A stretch of DNA of 64,000 bases from an uncultured Clostridia bacterium (GCA_947589085.1 CANPZD010000003.1:43177-107176); one strand, 5' to 3'; shown: positions 6,647 to 16,618, counted from the first letter of the stretch. Numbers and translations: made by a program. Notes: generated from the letters alone by a model not told the origin.

Positions 6647-8989
6647 ATGAAAAAGAAAATCTGGCTCGTATTGCTTTCTGCCGCGGCGGTCATGTGCACC
6701 GTATTCGGGCTTGCGGGCTGCGGAGGCAAAAAGAAGGATACGGCGGTCAATATAGGGGATACCGAAGGCTCGGTGAGAACCCAGCTTGGCGAGCCGGACG
6801 AGATAGAAGATGAGGGCAGCCTCTTCCGCTATTTCAGCGAGGACGAGGCGCAGATGACGGAGATCAGATTCGAGAACTTCGTTGTGGACGAAAAGCCGTC
6901 GAAATTGGTCGTTTCCATCTACTTCGACGCCGATTGCAAGAACCCTGCGGAGAAAGAACCGGACAGCGCGTACATCGCTTCCACCAAAGATTTTACCCGC
7001 ACGGAGGTCTGGAGCTTCACGATCGCGAACATCTCCGTTCACCACACGTTTACGGACGGTAGCTATCGGCGGGAGAAGCTCGGCGATACGGAGCTTGCTT
7101 TCGAGATCGAAACGCACAACGTCCATTGGACCTGGCAAGACGAATGCGGCGAACACACCGCGACCGATAAATTCATGGACGCGCTTACCGGCGCGACCGC
7201 AAAGGGCGTTTACGGCAAGGAAGTGACCGTCGAGGTCGATCCCGAACTTACCGAGGTCGCGACGGACGCCTTCAAGGGCTGCAGCATGAAATCGATCGAG
7301 CTTCCCGATACGGTGACGTCGATCGGCAAACGCGCGTTTGCGGACTGCACGCAACTTGAGAGCATCAGGATCCCCGCCGCCGTCAAAACGGTGGATATCG
7401 ACGCGTTCCGGAATTGCACGTCGCTCAAAAAGGCGGAGACGCCCGATCTCGAAGCGTGGTGCCGGATCGACTTTACCAACTATTGGAGCAATCCCACTCT
7501 TTACGCGAAAGATCTCTATGTCAACGGCGCGCTTCTGACCGAACTCGTTCTTCCCGAAAAGACGCAATTCGTCGGGAACTTTCTGTTCTATAATTGCGGC
7601 TCTGTCGAGAGCATCAAATTCCCGGAAGGCGTGATGGGGATCGGGTTGGCTTCCTTCGACGGCTGCGCGGGCCTCACGAACGTCGTGATCCCGGATACGG
7701 TCGAATATATCGGCGACTATGCTTTCTATGCCTGCGATTCGCTCACGGGCGTCACGTTGGGCGAGAGCCTTACCTCGATCGGGACAGGCGCGTTCGGCCG
7801 CTGCGATAAACTTCTGGAGATCTGGAACAATTCGCAGCTTACGATCATTTTGGGCGCCGCGGAGGAAAACGGCGGGATCGGGCAGAACGCCAAAAATCTC
7901 TATCAGGCAGGGGAAAAGACGAAGCAGGTCTTGACCGAGGACAAATTCCTCTTCTACGGCGACGCGCTCATCGGCTACCGCGGCACGGAGACGGATCTTG
8001 TGCTTCCGGATCAAAGCCCGAACGGAAACCCGTATGAAATTTACAAGAGCGCGTTCTATTCCTTGCAGAACAACAAAACGCTGCATAGCGTGAAGATCCC
8101 CGCGACGGTGACGAGGATCGGCGCGAAGGCATTCCAGAATTGCGTTTCGCTCGCCAAAGTCGAGATCGCGTCGAAGGACACCGAGATCGCGGCCGACGCG
8201 TTTACGGGAAGTCCCGTTGAGGAAGTCAAGGCGTCCGCGTCGCAGCTTACCCTCTTCGGGAAAGATTATTTGCAATCCGCTACGGTGACGGCGGGCGAGC
8301 TGGGAAGAGCGCTGTCGAACGCCAAACTTCTCAAAACCGTCGTCCTTGCCGATGACGTCACGAAGATCAACGACCAAGCGTTTTCCGGCTGCGCAATGCT
8401 CGAGAGCGTTTCGATCGGGAGCGGCGTGGAAGAGATCGGCAGCAGCATCTTTTCTTCCTGCGCGGCGCTGGAAAGCGTTACGGTAGCGCAGGGCAACGCG
8501 AAATATTCGGGCGCGGGAAACTGCGTCGTTGAGAAGGCGACCAACACGTTGATCGCGGGCTGCAAGGGAAGCGCGATCCCCGCGACCGTCAAGACGATCG
8601 GAAACGAAGCGTTCTACGGAAGCGGAATCACCGCCCTCACGATCCCCGCCTCCGTCAATACGATCGGATCCTCGGCGTTCGCTTCGTGCGAGGCGCTCGA
8701 GAGCGTTACGATCGGGAGCGGCGTGACCGAGATCGGTTCGTTTGCGTTCGAGAACTGCACGAAGCTGGAGACGGTCTCTGTTCCCTCGAACGTCCGCGCG
8801 ATCAACGCCAAGGCGTTCTCCGGCTGCACCGCGCTGAAATCCGTGACCTTTGCGGGCGGCAGCTGGTACTATGCAGAGGATTCCGAGGCGACGCAGGGAG
8901 ATGCGGTAGACTTCTCGAAACCCGAAGACGCCGCGGCGCTGCTTGCGAACAACGACTATTCCTCGATCGGCTATTTCAAGAAGAAATAA
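6647..8989 (+). CDS. Lipoprotein with BspA-like leucine-rich repeats
   Basis: A 780-residue exported lipoprotein. The signal peptide ends in the lipobox LAGC with the lipidated Cys at residue 25. Residues about 30-175 form a separate N-terminal region whose opening (GDTEGSVRTQLGEPDE) weakly resembles the small SmpA/OmlA fold. The rest is a run of LRR_5-type (BspA-like) repeats with the signature IxxxAFxxCxxLxxVxIPxxVxxIG, interrupted near residue 400-430 by a less regular stretch. Such proteins sit on the outer face of the membrane and usually bind ligands or surfaces; a ligand cannot be named. The C-terminus (VDFSKPEDAAALL, then YFKKK) resembles the end of the 1452-residue lipoprotein at 19534. 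It is a single-gene unit with its own promoter and terminator. Confidence 0.9.
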   Translation: MKKKIWLVLLSAAAVMCTVFGLAGCGGKKKDTAVNIGDTEGSVRTQLGEPDEIEDEGSLFRYFSEDEAQMTEIRFENFVVDEKPSKLVVSIYFDADCKNPAEKEPDSAYIASTKDFTRTEVWSFTIANISVHHTFTDGSYRREKLGDTELAFEIETHNVHWTWQDECGEHTATDKFMDALTGATAKGVYGKEVTVEVDPELTEVATDAFKGCSMKSIELPDTVTSIGKRAFADCTQLESIRIPAAVKTVDIDAFRNCTSLKKAETPDLEAWCRIDFTNYWSNPTLYAKDLYVNGALLTELVLPEKTQFVGNFLFYNCGSVESIKFPEGVMGIGLASFDGCAGLTNVVIPDTVEYIGDYAFYACDSLTGVTLGESLTSIGTGAFGRCDKLLEIWNNSQLTIILGAAEENGGIGQNAKNLYQAGEKTKQVLTEDKFLFYGDALIGYRGTETDLVLPDQSPNGNPYEIYKSAFYSLQNNKTLHSVKIPATVTRIGAKAFQNCVSLAKVEIASKDTEIAADAFTGSPVEEVKASASQLTLFGKDYLQSATVTAGELGRALSNAKLLKTVVLADDVTKINDQAFSGCAMLESVSIGSGVEEIGSSIFSSCAALESVTVAQGNAKYSGAGNCVVEKATNTLIAGCKGSAIPATVKTIGNEAFYGSGITALTIPASVNTIGSSAFASCEALESVTIGSGVTEIGSFAFENCTKLETVSVPSNVRAINAKAFSGCTALKSVTFAGGSWYYAEDSEATQGDAVDFSKPEDAAALLANNDYSSIGYFKKK

Positions 8990-9001
8990 AATAAGCAAAA
9001 A

Positions 9002-9038
9002 AACTTCTTCCCTGATAAGAGGGGAGAAGTTTTTTTTG
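9002..9038 (+). terminator. Intrinsic terminator after LRR lipoprotein
   Basis: Stem of 11 pairs including one G-U wobble, AACTTCTTCCC with GGGGAGAAGTT, followed by a run of eight T. Confidence 0.88.
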
Positions 9039-9057
9039 TGAAAAAAAGCAGGAGCGC

Positions 9058-9088
9058 AAAAAAATTCCGCCCGCGTCGGCGGGCGGAA
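9058..9088 (-). terminator. Intrinsic terminator for the minus-strand lipoprotein
   Basis: Ten-base stem TTCCGCCCGC (9065-9074) with GCGGGCGGAA (9079-9088); on the minus strand it is followed by seven T. It faces the plus-strand terminator just upstream, so the two convergent genes are insulated. Confidence 0.88.
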
Positions 9089-9101
9089 CATGATCGGGCA
9101 A

Positions 9102-10034
9102 TTACTTATCGATGAAATTTGCGGAGACGAGCTGATAGACAAACGTTCCGTAGGCGTTCGAGGTGGCGAGATGAAGAAGCGCGTTGCGGAATCCCGCGGC
9201 GGAGTTCGCATAAGTCGCCGTCTGCTGCGCACCCGCCTGCTCGTCCGTATAGCCGAACTGAAAGGTATACGAGGGGATCTTGATCTCTCCCGTCATCGTG
9301 CCGTTCTTTTCGAGGGAAAGGATCTGCTCGGATTCCGTCTGGGAGAAGGTCGCGATCTGCGTTTTTTTCTGCGTGACGGGATTCACGGTGCGGAAGGATA
9401 CGGCCGTGCCGAGATCGACGGCGCGCAGGGCGAACAGGAACTGTTCGTTATCGAGGAAGGGGGCGCTTCCGCTCAATTTGAGCGTCTTTTCGATGTCGCC
9501 GGAGGGAAGCCCTTTTACTTCGATCGTCGTCTTTGACAGCTTGTCGTTATACGAAGCGGTATACGTATAATTATATTTTTCCACCTTTCCGTTGTAGGCC
9601 GATGTGACCGAATAGGTTTTTTTGCTCTGAACGGGGCAGAGGTCGTACGCGGCGCTCAAGAACACGACTTCGGAGAAAATGCTGTCCTCGAAGTCCGTTT
9701 TTTCTTCGCCGAGATAGTAGCTCCCCTTAATGGAAAATTCGGTCGTATAGATATATCCCGCCGCGTTTACGCCGTACTGCACGAGCGTGGAACCCTCCTG
9801 CAGCGTTGCGGTATAGCTGCCCGTCTCGTATTCGAAGCGCAGATTCCCCGGATCCTTTGCGGGAATGAACTTCACTTCGTAGGCGAGTTCCTCGCGCGCG
9901 CTTTCGATGTGCGCATGCGTGGGAGCCGAATACCAGTTGGCCGTAAATTCGATCGCGGCGGAACCGCCGCCGCAGCCGGCCAAAAGTGCAAGCGGCGCGA
10001 CCAGCAGAACGGGGGCGAAGCGTTTGATTTTCAT
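9102..10034 (-). CDS. Lipoprotein of unknown function
   Basis: The 310-residue product starts with a signal peptide ending in LLAGC (lipid Cys at residue 21), so it should be anchored to the outside of the membrane. I recognise no enzyme motif. The body is rich in alternating hydrophobic/polar segments with many Thr, Tyr and Ser (for instance YNYTYTASYNDKLSKTT), which suggests an all-beta sandwich or barrel-like ligand-binding fold. GGGAAGGAG upstream of the ATG gives a good ribosome site. It has its own promoter and terminator and stands between, and opposite to, two plus-strand units. Its role is unknown; a surface-binding role is only a guess. Confidence 0.8.
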   Translation of the reverse strand: MKIKRFAPVLLVAPLALLAGCGGGSAAIEFTANWYSAPTHAHIESAREELAYEVKFIPAKDPGNLRFEYETGSYTATLQEGSTLVQYGVNAAGYIYTTEFSIKGSYYLGEEKTDFEDSIFSEVVFLSAAYDLCPVQSKKTYSVTSAYNGKVEKYNYTYTASYNDKLSKTTIEVKGLPSGDIEKTLKLSGSAPFLDNEQFLFALRAVDLGTAVSFRTVNPVTQKKTQIATFSQTESEQILSLEKNGTMTGEIKIPSYTFQFGYTDEQAGAQQTATYANSAAGFRNALLHLATSNAYGTFVYQLVSANFIDK

Positions 10035-10090
10035 AAAAAAACTCCTTCCCGGAGGGCGCGCGGCGCTTGCCGGGACATACGATTTTTCTT

Positions 10091-10119
10091 ATTATACCAT
10101 AAAATTTTGGGTTTGTAAA
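10091..10119 (-). promoter_or_regulatory. SigA promoter for the minus-strand lipoprotein
   Basis: Read on the minus strand: TTTACA (10114-10119), 17-base spacer, TATAAT (10091-10096). Confidence 0.82.
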
Positions 10120-10157
10120 AATAAAACGCTCAAATCCGCGGAAATTTTTCCGTTTTA

Positions 10158-10166
10158 TGATATAAT
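10158..10166 (+). promoter_or_regulatory. Extended -10 promoter for addB-addA
   Basis: TGATATAAT fits the extended -10 form TGnTATAAT; no good -35 lies at the right distance, which is allowed for this class. Predicted start near 10173 would give a leader of about 21 bases to the ATG at 10194. Confidence 0.6.
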
Positions 10167-10193
10167 AAAGAAAAATTCATGCAAGGTACGGCA

Positions 10194-13100
10194 ATGACGA
10201 AGATCATCGGCGCGCCCACGCTGGACGATGCGCTTTCGGCGCTCAAAGCGGAGGTCGCGGAAAACGAGGGGAAGGGCGAGCGCACGCTCGTCTTTTGCGA
10301 GGACAGGCTCACGCTTCTTGCGGAACGCGCGATTCTGGAAGAGCGCGGGGGGACCTTTCTTACGGAGGTCTCCACATTTGCGCGCTTTCTCCGGGGCGAA
10401 AAGCGCGTGCTCTCCAAACACGGCTCCGTGATGGAAATTTCCGCGCTCCTCGCAGAATACAGAGGAGAACTCGGCTGTTTCGGAGAAAATTCCGCGCAGG
10501 CCGTCTATGAAACCATTGCCCAGCTCTCCGCTTCCCGCGTGACGCCGGAGATGCTCGCCGAGAGCGCGGAGACGTGCGAAGGACTTCTCCGCCTGAAACT
10601 GAAAGATCTGTCCAAGCTGTTCGCCGCATACGAATCATTCCTGTCCGATCGGGGACTGCTCGACGAAAACGGCTATCTCGGGCTGCTTCCCTCGCGCATC
10701 GAGGGGGGCGGACTTGAAACTACGCACGTGATCTTTTTTGCCTTTCCCTCGTTTACGCGGCAGGCCTGCGAAGGCGTCCGCGCCGCGATCCGCGCCGCGC
10801 GCTCCGTTGCCGGGATCTTTCTTGCGGGGCGGGAAAACTTTTATACCAACGAGGCGCCGGCTGCTTTCCGCAGGATCGCCGAAGCGTTCGGAGACGTCGT
10901 TGTGCAGCAGCGCGCAAGCACGCTCTCGGGAGAGGCCGAGCGTCTCCGCAAAATTCTCTTTTCCCCGGAAGGCGCGCCGGGCGGCGCCGATTCCGAGGCG
11001 ATCCGCATGTTTTCCGCAGCGGATCCCGCAGACGAGATGAACACGATCGCCGCGCTGATCCGGAAGTATGTCGCCGAGGGGAAGCGCTACCGCGATCTTG
11101 CCGTGCTCATCGGCGACGCATGCTATTATCCGGCGGCGTGCAAGGCGTTTGAGGCGTACGGGATCCCGTATTATGCCGACCGCAAGCGCCCGTATTCGGA
11201 GCATCCGTTCTGCGCCTTTGCGCTTGCGGTGCTTTCCGCCGTCGCGCCTTCTCCCGACGAAGCGGAAGCCGTGGCGGCGAGCGTGTATTTCGGCGACGAC
11301 GGAAGATACCGGAACTATCTTTCCAAGTACGGCGCATATCGCGGCGCCGTGCGGCGCGAGATCAAACAGACGGCCGCGGATCCCGAAGATCTCGGATATC
11401 TTCTGCGCTGCCGCGACCGCATGAACGCGGCGCTCGGGCTGTTCCGCGCAAAGGACGATGCGGCTGCCTATGCGGAGGGTCTGCGGAAACTTTGGCGGCT
11501 CGTCGGCGGCGAGGAGATCACAAAACGTATGCAGGAAAGCGCGGGGGATGAGGAAAAGAGCTTTCTCGGGATCGAGCGGCTTGAAGAGGTGCTCTCGGAG
11601 ACGGAACAAATCGCGGGCGGCCGCGTGTTTTCCGCGCGCGAATTCGCAACATTGCTGAAAAACGGTCTGGAAGCCGTGGAGGTCTCCATGTTTCCCCGCC
11701 GGTCTGACGCCGTTTTCGTCGGCGACGTCACAGAGAGCAGGATCTGCCGTTCTCCCGTGCTCTTCTGCGCGGGACTTACGGAGGAACTCCCCGGGATCAC
11801 GCAGGATACCGCCGTCATCACAGACGGGGAGATCGAAAAATTGAAATCGCTGCAAGTGGAGATCGAGCCGGCCATTGCGGTCGTCAATGCGCGCGCGCGC
11901 GAATCGCTCGCGCTCAACCTTTGCGCCTTCCGCGACGCGCTCTATCTCAGCTGTCCGGTCTGTAAAAACGGCGGCGAGACGGCGCCGAGCGAGATCTTTG
12001 CGGAGATCGGACAGGCGTTTCCGTCTGCGCCGCTTCCGCAGCTCTTCCCTTACAACGTCTCGCGGCCCGATCCCGCGATGCTCGCATATTTTACGCTCTG
12101 CGACGATGCGAAGGGAAGATCGGACGAGCAAACCTCCCGTCTGATCGCCCGTTATTCCTCCTTGCGGGAGGCTTTTCTGCGGGGGTATTTCGGACATGGT
12201 ACCTCCCGCGATCCCGAATCGTTGCGCCGCGATCTCGAAAAACCGGCGGTGCCGGAGGCGGGCATGCTGTACTTCGGCAAAGAGATCTCGCCCACGCTTC
12301 TGGAGAACTATTTCGCATGCCCCTATAAGAGTTTCGCCGAGCGCGGCCTGCGGCTTGCGGAGCGCGAAGAGCGCACGGCGCTCGACGCCGCCGACGCCGG
12401 CACGTTCGTTCATGCGGTTCTGGAAAGCGCCGCGCGTCGCTTCCATGAATTTCCCGACGAAGAGGCATGCGGCGCGTGCGCGGAGGAGATCGCGCGGAAA
12501 CTATTGGAAACTACTCGGTTCTCCTCGATTCCCGATACGGCCGCGGGAGATTATGCCGCAGGCCGTCTGGTCGAGGAGGCCGTCGCCGTGACGAAGGCGT
12601 CGTATCGGCAGTTGGTCGGATCGAAGTACCGCGTGCGCGCGCTGGAAGAGGAGATCAGGATCCCCGCCCTGCGTCTCGGCGGCAAGGCCGACCGGGTCGA
12701 CGAATCGGAAAACGGCGTGCGCGTCATCGACTATAAGACGGGCGGGTTCGACGATTCGCCCACGGCGTACTATACGGGCAGAAGATTGCAGCTCGAACTG
12801 TATCTTCTCGCGGCCGCAAAGGGGAAACGTCCGGACGGCGCTTTTTATTTCCCCGCCGCCGATGATTTTACGCGGGCGAACGACAGCGATGGGAAATTCC
12901 GCATGAAGGGATTCTTTTGCAGCGACCCGGAGATCGTCAAAGGCATGGATCTCACGCGGGACGAAGGACAGAAGAGCATGTTTTTCGATGGCGGCGGAAA
13001 AACGGAAAAGGGCATGAGCCGCGAGGAATTCGACAACTTCCTCGCCTATTCCCTGCTCGTTTCGGGACAGGCGGAAGAAGAAATGCGGGCGGGGAATATC

Positions 13101-13244
13101 CGTCCTTCGCCCTACGAGGGCGTATGCGCCTATTGCACGCTCAAGGGACTGTGCGGGTTTTCCGGAGAGCCGAGGAAAGAGGGCGCGGTTCGTTGCGGGG
13201 AGATCGCCTCCATCGCGCGCGGCCCGAAGGAGGACAAGGAATGA
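10194..13244 (+). CDS. addB: AddB-like subunit of the AddAB helicase-nuclease
   Basis: The 1016-residue protein pairs with the downstream AddA to resect double-strand breaks for recombination. C-terminal marks are clear: the nuclease motif GGKADRVDE followed by VIDYKTGG at about residues 829-851, and the four cysteines of the AddB iron-sulfur staple, one in ENYFACPYKSF (about 708) and three in CAYCTLKGLC (about 978-988). The N-terminus (TKIIGAPTLDDALSALK) lacks the GxxGxGKS Walker A loop that B. subtilis AddB carries. I prefer ATG 10194, preceded by AAGG, over an in-frame ATG at 10179 which would leave almost no leader. Its stop overlaps the addA start (ATGA). Confidence 0.88.
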   Translation: MTKIIGAPTLDDALSALKAEVAENEGKGERTLVFCEDRLTLLAERAILEERGGTFLTEVSTFARFLRGEKRVLSKHGSVMEISALLAEYRGELGCFGENSAQAVYETIAQLSASRVTPEMLAESAETCEGLLRLKLKDLSKLFAAYESFLSDRGLLDENGYLGLLPSRIEGGGLETTHVIFFAFPSFTRQACEGVRAAIRAARSVAGIFLAGRENFYTNEAPAAFRRIAEAFGDVVVQQRASTLSGEAERLRKILFSPEGAPGGADSEAIRMFSAADPADEMNTIAALIRKYVAEGKRYRDLAVLIGDACYYPAACKAFEAYGIPYYADRKRPYSEHPFCAFALAVLSAVAPSPDEAEAVAASVYFGDDGRYRNYLSKYGAYRGAVRREIKQTAADPEDLGYLLRCRDRMNAALGLFRAKDDAAAYAEGLRKLWRLVGGEEITKRMQESAGDEEKSFLGIERLEEVLSETEQIAGGRVFSAREFATLLKNGLEAVEVSMFPRRSDAVFVGDVTESRICRSPVLFCAGLTEELPGITQDTAVITDGEIEKLKSLQVEIEPAIAVVNARARESLALNLCAFRDALYLSCPVCKNGGETAPSEIFAEIGQAFPSAPLPQLFPYNVSRPDPAMLAYFTLCDDAKGRSDEQTSRLIARYSSLREAFLRGYFGHGTSRDPESLRRDLEKPAVPEAGMLYFGKEISPTLLENYFACPYKSFAERGLRLAEREERTALDAADAGTFVHAVLESAARRFHEFPDEEACGACAEEIARKLLETTRFSSIPDTAAGDYAAGRLVEEAVAVTKASYRQLVGSKYRVRALEEEIRIPALRLGGKADRVDESENGVRVIDYKTGGFDDSPTAYYTGRRLQLELYLLAAAKGKRPDGAFYFPAADDFTRANDSDGKFRMKGFFCSDPEIVKGMDLTRDEGQKSMFFDGGGKTEKGMSREEFDNFLAYSLLVSGQAEEEMRAGNIRPSPYEGVCAYCTLKGLCGFSGEPRKEGAVRCGEIASIARGPKEDKE

Positions 13245-16200
13245 GCCTTACGCAGGAACAGGCGCGCGCCGTCGGCGCGCGCGGAAAAATTATTGTCTCC
13301 GCCTCGGCCGGAAGCGGCAAGACGCACGTGATGATCGAACGGTTCGCGGCGATCCTCAAAAGCGGGGAAGCGACCGTCGGGGAGATCCTTGCGGTCACCT
13401 TTACCAATAAGGCGGCTTCGCAGATGCGCGAGCGCGCGCGGAAAAAGCTTGCCGAGGCATACCGCAGCGCCGGCCCGGAAGAACGCGCGATCCTCAAGAG
13501 CCGTCTCGATGAACTTCCGCTTGCCGAGATCAGCACGATCCATGCCTTTTGCGCGAGGCTGGTGCGGACGTATTTCTATCTTGTCGGCGTGGATCCGCGC
13601 TTTACGATCGTCGACGGCGATCAGGCGGAGGGGAGAGCGGTCTCCGCGCGCGCGGCGGATCTTGCGTTCGAGCGCGCGTATGAGGAGGGCGGCGCATGGT
13701 TCGGCGATCTGCTCTCCGCCTATTTCCGTAATAAAAAAGATAAGCGGCTCAGGCAGACCGTGCTTGCGCTGTATGAAAAAGCGCGCCTTACGGCGGACTA
13801 TGCGGCCGTTTTGCAAGGCTATGCCGACGGCGGGACTCCGGAAGAAGAGAGCCGCGATGCGGCGAAAACGGAGTTCGATCGGATCGTCGCGTATCTCGCG
13901 GCGGATCTGCGCGACCGCGCCGCGGAAATCGCCCGCAAGGCCGAGGGGCTCATCTGTTTCGTTTCGGAACACGCGCCGCGCGCGCTTCCCGTCTTGCAGG
14001 CGTCGATCGCGGCGGCGAGGCGGCTTGCCAAAACCGAGGATCTGTTTGCATTCTGTGCGCTGGCGCAGCAGACCGTCTTTTTGCGGAGCTGTGTCCGAAG
14101 CAGAAAAGATTCCCCCGCGGCTTTGCACGCGATCGGGCAGACGCAGGAAATTTCCCATCAGATCAAGGCGCTGTGCGCCGCGGCCGGAGAACAGAAATGC
14201 GACCGTTCCGAAGAATATCGGCGCTATCTCGACGGCAGGAGCCGCGCCGCCGCACTTGCAAAACTTGCGCTCTATTACGACGAAGAATATACCCGTCTCA
14301 AACGGGAAGCGAACATTCTGGATTACGCCGATCTCGAACATCTCGCATGGGAAGTGCTGCAAAACGGCGAGGCGGCCGCGGCCGTTCGCGCAAAATACCG
14401 CTACATCTTTGTGGATGAATATCAGGACGTCAACCCCATGCAGAGCGCGATCCTCGAGGCGGTCGCGGGAAAGGAAATTTTCTATGTGGGGGATAAAAAA
14501 CAGGCGATCTACGGGTTTCGGGGCAGCCGCACGCGCTTCTTCACGCAGAAGGAGAACGAGTTCGGCGGCGCGCTTCCGCTCGATACGAACTTCCGCTCTT
14601 CGGACGCCGTGCTCGAAGCGGTGAACCGCGTGTTCACGGCGGCGCAGCGGGATTATACCTGCATGACCGGCTGCGGACGATTCGGGGAACATCGCGGCGA
14701 AGTATGCGTTCACACGCTCGCGGGCACGGGAAAACGGGAGCCGGGGCAGCGCCGCGTGTACAGCGTCGCGGGTGCGGCGGAGCGGGCGCGCGAAAACGCG
14801 ATTGCGGAACAGACGCTTGCCATCGTGGAGGAAGAGTGCGGCAGGCGGGACGGACTTGGGAAGCAGTGGTTCGATCCGGACGCCGGCAAGGACGTCTGCA
14901 AACAGGTGAGCTACGGCGATATCGCGGTGCTGGTGCGCAAGAATTCGGGCGCGGCTGGGGCGATCGTGCGGACGCTCTCCGAGCGCGGGATCCCCGTTAC
15001 GGCTTCGGCGGAAGTGAACATCTGCGATTATTTCGAAGTTCGGCTTCTTCTCGATTGGATCTCCTATTTAGACAATGCGGAACAGGATATTCCGATGGCT
15101 TCCGCCATGCTCTCCGCGATCGGCGGTTTTACGGAGAGCGAACTTGCGCAGATCCGTCTCAAAGCGCCGGCGGCAGGCAGGCCCTTCCGCGCGGCATGCA
15201 GAGAATATTTGCGGCAGGCAGGCCCCGGAAATGCGCTTTCGGAAAAGTTGAACGCGTTCTTCCGGCTTGCGGAACAGTACCGCGCGCTCGCGCGCGTGAA
15301 AACGGCGTCGGAGATTTTGATGAAACTTCTCGCCGACGGATTGGAAGCGCAGATCGCCGCAAAGGGAGACGGAAGGGGGCGTCTTGCGCGCGTGCGGAGG
15401 CTTGTCGCGGAGAGCGCGGATTGCGGCGATATTCATGCCTTTCTGCGCCGTCTGAAAGACGCGGACTATCACATAGATCTTGCGGAGAGCGGCGGCGAGG
15501 ATGCGGTGCACGTGCTCACCATGCACGCCTCGAAAGGATTGGAATTCCCCGTCGTGATCCTGACGGAGCTGGACGCGCCCTTCCACGGCGCGGATCGCGA
15601 CGAGATCATGTGGACGGACGAATTCGGGATCGCGCCGAAGAGCTTCGATTACGAGAACAAGATTTTTTATGAGACCGTAACGCGCCGCGCGGCGGATGTA
15701 TTCATGCGGCGGGAAGAGATCGAGGGCGAACGGAATCTCCTGTACGTTGCCATGACGCGCGCAAAATACCGGCTGCATCTGTTGCTCAAAGAGAGCGATA
15801 CGGGGGACGAGACGGACGTATCTTACACGCCGACGCGGGCGAGACGGCTTTCGGACTTTCTTCCGCGCGCACGGCTCCGGGAATACGAGTGCGCGCCCCG
15901 CGCGCTTGTGCAGACGGCGGTGAAACGCCATGCGTTCGTCTATCAGAGCGATCCGGCGATCGTGCGGCAGATCGGGGAAGCGGCGCGCCCGTACGCGTAC
16001 GAAGATTCGACCGCGCTCCCCGTGAAGGATTCGGCGACGGGACTTTTGCGGCGGGTGCATGCGGAGATGCCGTATCCGCGGGACGATGAACCGGAAGCGC
16101 CGATCGCCGATCCCGACGCGTGTTTTTCCGCGGAGACGGGCATCGCATATCACGCGTTTCTCGAACACGTGCGCTTCGGCGAAAAGGTCTCCGAGGAACT

Positions 16201-16618
16201 CGGCCGCATGAAAAAAGAAGGCCTTCTTTCGGCGGAGCAGATTGCGCTTTTGAGCGAAGAGCGGCTTGAGGCGATCCTCAAAATCCCGTGTCTTACGTCG
16301 CTTGCGGGAAAAGAGATTCGGCGGGAACAGACGTTTCTTGTTTCGCTTCCGGCAGGCGAGTTCGAGGAGATCTACGGAACAAAAGTGCAGGACGGGGTCG
16401 TTTTTCAGGGCGCGATCGATCTTTTGGTGCGGGATGAAGCGGGATATCGGATCATCGACTACAAATTCTCTTCGCGCAGCGACGGGGATCTTGCGCGCTT
16501 TTACGCGCCGCAGATCAAGCTGTACCGGAAGGCGGTGGCCAAAATCGTCGGCGTGGCCGAATCGGATGTGCGCGCGAGCATTGTAAATCTCGTTTCCGGG
16601 CGGGAAATTCCCGTTTGA
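13241..16618 (+). CDS. addA: AddA helicase-nuclease subunit
   Basis: The 1125-residue protein is a UvrD-type superfamily 1 helicase with a C-terminal PD-(D/E)XK nuclease. SASAGSGKTHVM (about 22-33) is Walker A, FVDEYQDVNPMQS (about 390) is the DExx box, GDKKQAIYGFRG is motif III, VHVLTMHASKGLEFPVV is motif V and LLYVAMTRAKYRL motif VI. The nuclease residues appear in GAIDLLVRDEAGYRIIDYK near 1060-1075. With AddB it unwinds and degrades broken ends until a recombination hotspot is met. Start ATG 13241 overlaps the addB stop by four bases; the open frame extends upstream inside addB, but MSLTQEQARAV is the normal family start. Confidence 0.95.
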   Translation: MSLTQEQARAVGARGKIIVSASAGSGKTHVMIERFAAILKSGEATVGEILAVTFTNKAASQMRERARKKLAEAYRSAGPEERAILKSRLDELPLAEISTIHAFCARLVRTYFYLVGVDPRFTIVDGDQAEGRAVSARAADLAFERAYEEGGAWFGDLLSAYFRNKKDKRLRQTVLALYEKARLTADYAAVLQGYADGGTPEEESRDAAKTEFDRIVAYLAADLRDRAAEIARKAEGLICFVSEHAPRALPVLQASIAAARRLAKTEDLFAFCALAQQTVFLRSCVRSRKDSPAALHAIGQTQEISHQIKALCAAAGEQKCDRSEEYRRYLDGRSRAAALAKLALYYDEEYTRLKREANILDYADLEHLAWEVLQNGEAAAAVRAKYRYIFVDEYQDVNPMQSAILEAVAGKEIFYVGDKKQAIYGFRGSRTRFFTQKENEFGGALPLDTNFRSSDAVLEAVNRVFTAAQRDYTCMTGCGRFGEHRGEVCVHTLAGTGKREPGQRRVYSVAGAAERARENAIAEQTLAIVEEECGRRDGLGKQWFDPDAGKDVCKQVSYGDIAVLVRKNSGAAGAIVRTLSERGIPVTASAEVNICDYFEVRLLLDWISYLDNAEQDIPMASAMLSAIGGFTESELAQIRLKAPAAGRPFRAACREYLRQAGPGNALSEKLNAFFRLAEQYRALARVKTASEILMKLLADGLEAQIAAKGDGRGRLARVRRLVAESADCGDIHAFLRRLKDADYHIDLAESGGEDAVHVLTMHASKGLEFPVVILTELDAPFHGADRDEIMWTDEFGIAPKSFDYENKIFYETVTRRAADVFMRREEIEGERNLLYVAMTRAKYRLHLLLKESDTGDETDVSYTPTRARRLSDFLPRARLREYECAPRALVQTAVKRHAFVYQSDPAIVRQIGEAARPYAYEDSTALPVKDSATGLLRRVHAEMPYPRDDEPEAPIADPDACFSAETGIAYHAFLEHVRFGEKVSEELGRMKKEGLLSAEQIALLSEERLEAILKIPCLTSLAGKEIRREQTFLVSLPAGEFEEIYGTKVQDGVVFQGAIDLLVRDEAGYRIIDYKFSSRSDGDLARFYAPQIKLYRKAVAKIVGVAESDVRASIVNLVSGREIPV

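Noticed and set aside
6614..9232. Minus-strand open frame of about 870 codons opposite the LRR lipoprotein
   Set aside because: It runs through the consensus promoter and two terminators of the sense genes and shows only shadow repeats.
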